Source: Bdellovibrionales bacterium
GTDB lineage: Bacteria > Bdellovibrionota > UBA2361 > JAGRAS01
DNA length: 7,195 bases
Direction: 5' to 3'
Assembly: GCA_020434465.1 (NCBI GenBank)
Contig: JAGRAS010000081.1
Span: 1 to 7,195 of the forward strand
Shown here: positions 5,332 through 7,195 of the stretch, piece after piece
Layout of the letters: each line of letters begins with the position of its first letter
Numbering within the stretch: the stretch's first letter is position 1
Notes under the pieces: generated by a model
Told to the model about the DNA's origin: nothing
Database searches by the model: none
Seen by the model: the letters and a program-made list of their open reading frames with translations, nothing else
Program-made: the position numbers and the translations under genes

Positions 5332-6478
5332 AATCTATAAACTGAAGCTTACGGAAAAAGTCAACAATTTTATAAAAAGCCTCAGAGCGTTTTAACTGGG
5401 CAATATGACCGCCACTAAACCATGTTAAATCAGGGTATCTCCAGTGCTCCCAAAGCATCTTTGGATGGCGTGGAGGAACAATTGCATCACCTAGCCCAGC
5501 AATAATCATAGCATGATCTGGCTTTATTTTCGGTTCAAAACTTAATGGTGAGTGAAGATGATAAACATCATTTAACAATTCTCGTGATAAACCTACATTT
5601 TTTAAATCATCTAATTTTTTTTCTTTGGAAAGAATATCCCAACACATCTCGGCCATAGAAGCCATCGGCACTATCGGAATACAAAATGAAAGATAATCAA
5701 GAGATGCCCATAGAGAAGCTGTATATCCACCCAAACTCATTCCAGCAGCCCCAATTATATTAGCACCAAGTGAACGAAGAAAACGTTCAATTTGTCTTAA
5801 ATCACAAATAGACTGAGCCATAGCCTCATTAGTTCTAACTACGTTGGTACTAGGAAAAAGAAACTCATCGCCTGCAACTTTAGGTTTTCTTCTACCATGA
5901 TATGGAAGTTCAAATAGAACTACATCCATTCCGAGGTGATAAAAATATCCAGGTAAAAATACCAAAGAGTTAATTCTTTGATCTCCCATTGCCCAGCCAT
6001 GTATTGCAATCATCGTAGGTCTTGCGTGATCTCTATGCTTCCAATACCTGGCATTTACAAATTTATTCTCTTCGTATCGATTGTACTCAGCTTCAAAGCC
6101 GGGATACTGTGGTTGGTAGGAACTGGCAAATCTTATATCGAAAATTTCTCCATCTTTTAATCCATGAACTGGGTTTAGCTCTACCTGCACAAGAGAATCA
6201 ACACGCTTAAAAAAACTTGCAGGGTTCTTTCGAAAAACATCATTACTATAAAACCTAGAAATCTCTGTAAGCTCTGGAATATTAAGGTTTAGGTTATCAA
6301 GCTGGTCTGTATAGGAAAAATTAGAAAACTGCTTAGCTGCCCAGCCCAAGGCTTTTTCTAAGTCCTCACCTCCAGTCATGGTTAAACGCTCAAATTTACT
6401 TAAGCGATACCTTGGATCAGCCTCAATAAAACAATAGTCGGCTGTATTTTTCTTAGTATGCAAGCTAAAACCTTTCAT
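5330..6478 (-). CDS. Alpha/beta hydrolase, ABHD18/DUF2048-like
   Basis: This 382-residue protein has no signal peptide or membrane helix and is probably cytoplasmic. The hydrolase fold is clear: an oxyanion-type HGW (160-162), the nucleophile elbow GMSLGG with Ser248 (246-251), a late Asp331 in GLGDAIVPP and a His358 in SGGHIAQ, together a complete catalytic triad in normal order. The segments AIHGWAMGD (158-166), LPGYFYHLGMDVVLFELPYHGRR (175-197) and the long N-terminal region without obvious motifs recall the ABHD18/DUF2048 family, whose substrates I cannot name from sequence. The ATG at 6478 has no clear Shine-Dalgarno. An internal ATG at residue 34 is possible, but the residues before it (DYCFIEADPRY) look like part of the domain. 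It converges on the DUF2383 gene and appears to be transcribed alone. A lipase, esterase or peptidase role is possible; the reaction is not determined. Confidence 0.8.
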   Translation of the reverse strand: MKGFSLHTKKNTADYCFIEADPRYRLSKFERLTMTGGEDLEKALGWAAKQFSNFSYTDQLDNLNLNIPELTEISRFYSNDVFRKNPASFFKRVDSLVQVELNPVHGLKDGEIFDIRFASSYQPQYPGFEAEYNRYEENKFVNARYWKHRDHARPTMIAIHGWAMGDQRINSLVFLPGYFYHLGMDVVLFELPYHGRRKPKVAGDEFLFPSTNVVRTNEAMAQSICDLRQIERFLRSLGANIIGAAGMSLGGYTASLWASLDYLSFCIPIVPMASMAEMCWDILSKEKKLDDLKNVGLSRELLNDVYHLHSPLSFEPKIKPDHAMIIAGLGDAIVPPRHPKMLWEHWRYPDLTWFSGGHIAQLKRSEAFYKIVDFFRKLQFID

Positions 6479-6497
6479 ATAATTAAAACCAAACTCA

Positions 6498-6530
6498 AGC
6501 CAATAAATGGCTTTTCAAATGGCCTAACAA
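6498..6530 (-). promoter_or_regulatory. Possible promoter and operator of the hydrolase gene
   Basis: On the minus strand TTGTTA (6530-6525) is spaced by 17 bp from TTTATT (6507-6502), each 4 of 6 to consensus. The -10 sits in the middle of a perfect inverted repeat, AGCCA-N5-TGGCT (6498-6512), and AAATGGC occurs twice with a 12-bp period (6505-6511 and 6517-6523). This arrangement fits a repressor site, but it is inferred from the pattern alone. Confidence 0.35.
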
Positions 6531-6610
6531 TTAGCTAATCGGCATAAATAGTTAAAAACTTGTGTATTTTTGAAGCTACCTGCCTAAGCTAAAACTAGAA
6601 GTTCAGGGGC

Positions 6611-6635
6611 CTTAATATTAAGATGCAGATCTTAA
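6611..6635. repeat. Overlapping palindromes downstream of the membrane-protein gene
   Basis: CTTAATATTAAG (6611-6622) is a perfect 12-bp palindrome. It overlaps TTAAGAT (6618-6624), which pairs with ATCTTAA (6629-6635) across a four-base loop. The element lies 10 bases after the stop of the minus-strand membrane-protein gene. Neither direction has a proper U-tract after the hairpin, so a terminator role is weak. Confidence 0.4.
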
Positions 6636-6644
6636 AAAATCGGA

Positions 6645-7195
6645 CTACAGCTTTTTTGCTGGTAAATAAGACTTAGCTGTTGAAAAAAGCCACAAGCATG
6701 CAATTAAAATCGCAAAAAGTATAAGCTGCTCATGTGAAGAAAACATTCCCCATCTTACTAAGAAAAAAAATCCGGCATTCAAAATCAATACGAAGCCAGC
6801 AGCGAGGGATTTTGAAAATTTTGGCAGCAGCGCTAAAAAGCCAAGTAATAATATAGCTTGATCGAATATCCAACCATATGGCGCCATAAGGTAGCTTATA
6901 ATTAATAAGCCAGGAAAAACTTCTAGGTAAGACAAAACTTTTCCTGATCTAATTAAATACAAAAGATATAGGATTGCCGATCCACCAGAGATACAAATAC
7001 CAATTGCAAACTTAACACCTATCATCTTAGACAGAATCCAAGACTTGGCTAAACCAGGTAAGGTTGCGGGCACCCATTCAAAAATGCTAACTGCCTGCTC
7101 AGTACCTGCAGGCTTATTAATAGCCATAAGCCAAGCAGCAATACTTCCTGGGAATACTAACTCTGTAAATATAAATCCTAGAGAAACAAACAGCA
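6645..7195 (-). CDS. Multi-pass membrane protein, C-terminal part, probably GT87 (DUF2029)-like glycosyltransferase; partial at right edge
   Basis: The minus-strand frame is open from the right edge to a TAG at 6647-6645, giving 182 visible residues. The ATG at 7127 is internal: the 22 codons before it are open and encode hydrophobic sequence (LFVSLGFIFTELVFPGSIAA), so the 5' end lies outside the window. Hydrophobic segments are seen near visible residues 1-24, 57-81, 92-123, 130-150 and 155-171. The stretch SYLMAPYGWIFDQAILL (about 100-116) resembles the conserved late-loop motif of GT87/DUF2029 polyprenol-phosphate-dependent mannosyltransferases, which act in the inner membrane. The basic end (LPAKKL) should face the cytoplasm. 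The catalytic acidic residue expected in the first loop is not in the window, so the family call rests on the C-terminal pattern only. An O-antigen ligase-like or other polytopic protein remains possible. Confidence 0.6.
   Translation of the reverse strand, partial: LFVSLGFIFTELVFPGSIAAWLMAINKPAGTEQAVSIFEWVPATLPGLAKSWILSKMIGVKFAIGICISGGSAILYLLYLIRSGKVLSYLEVFPGLLIISYLMAPYGWIFDQAILLLGFLALLPKFSKSLAAGFVLILNAGFFFLVRWGMFSSHEQLILFAILIACLWLFSTAKSYLPAKKL

Noticed and set aside
5978..6210. Two overlapping small plus-strand frames opposite the hydrolase
   Set aside because: Both are antisense to the conserved hydrolase domain, overlap each other and lack recognisable features.

Overview
This is an AT-rich bacterial window with six protein-coding genes, two of them cut by the window edges. 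No RNA gene, CRISPR array, insertion sequence or integrase was seen. The proteins suggest a Gram-negative host: a phosphonate-type ABC importer, a secreted beta-helix protein with a CSLREA-like N-terminus and a Cys/Asp-rich calcium-type motif, and a DUF2383 ferritin-like protein. The Cys/Asp-rich motif is familiar from deltaproteobacterial and related lineages, but the phylum cannot be fixed from this window.

Layout, left to right. (1) Bases 1-253, minus strand: the N-terminal 84 residues of a 'four helix bundle' (23S rRNA intervening-sequence) protein, running off the left edge. (2) Bases 418-1973, plus strand: a two-gene operon, phnC (ATPase) and phnE (permease), overlapping by one base and closed by a strong hairpin terminator at 1979-2012. 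No phnD (binding protein) is in the window. The usual neighbouring position is taken by the divergent four-helix-bundle gene. (3) Bases 2033-4390, minus strand: a large exported right-handed beta-helix protein converging on phnE and sharing its terminator. (4) Bases 4391-4776: a 386-bp divergent intergenic region with a good Fur-box-like palindrome. (5) Bases 4777-5214, plus strand: a DUF2383/PA2169-type four-helix protein, followed by a terminator. (6) Bases 5330-6478, minus strand: an alpha/beta hydrolase resembling the ABHD18/DUF2048 family. (7) Bases 6645-7195, minus strand: the C-terminal part of a multi-pass membrane protein, probably GT87-like, running off the right edge.

Apart from phnC-phnE, these are single-gene units with their own signals. 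I do not see one multi-gene system across the window. The most useful points are: a phosphonate-type importer without its binding protein; a phnC start that looks leaderless; a possible iron-regulated (Fur) ferritin-like gene; a beta-helix gene whose Shine-Dalgarno lies inside a palindrome and whose C-terminus lacks any recognisable anchor; and two genes open at the window edges. Three obvious longest-ORF starts are corrected here: phnC, the beta-helix gene and the membrane protein.
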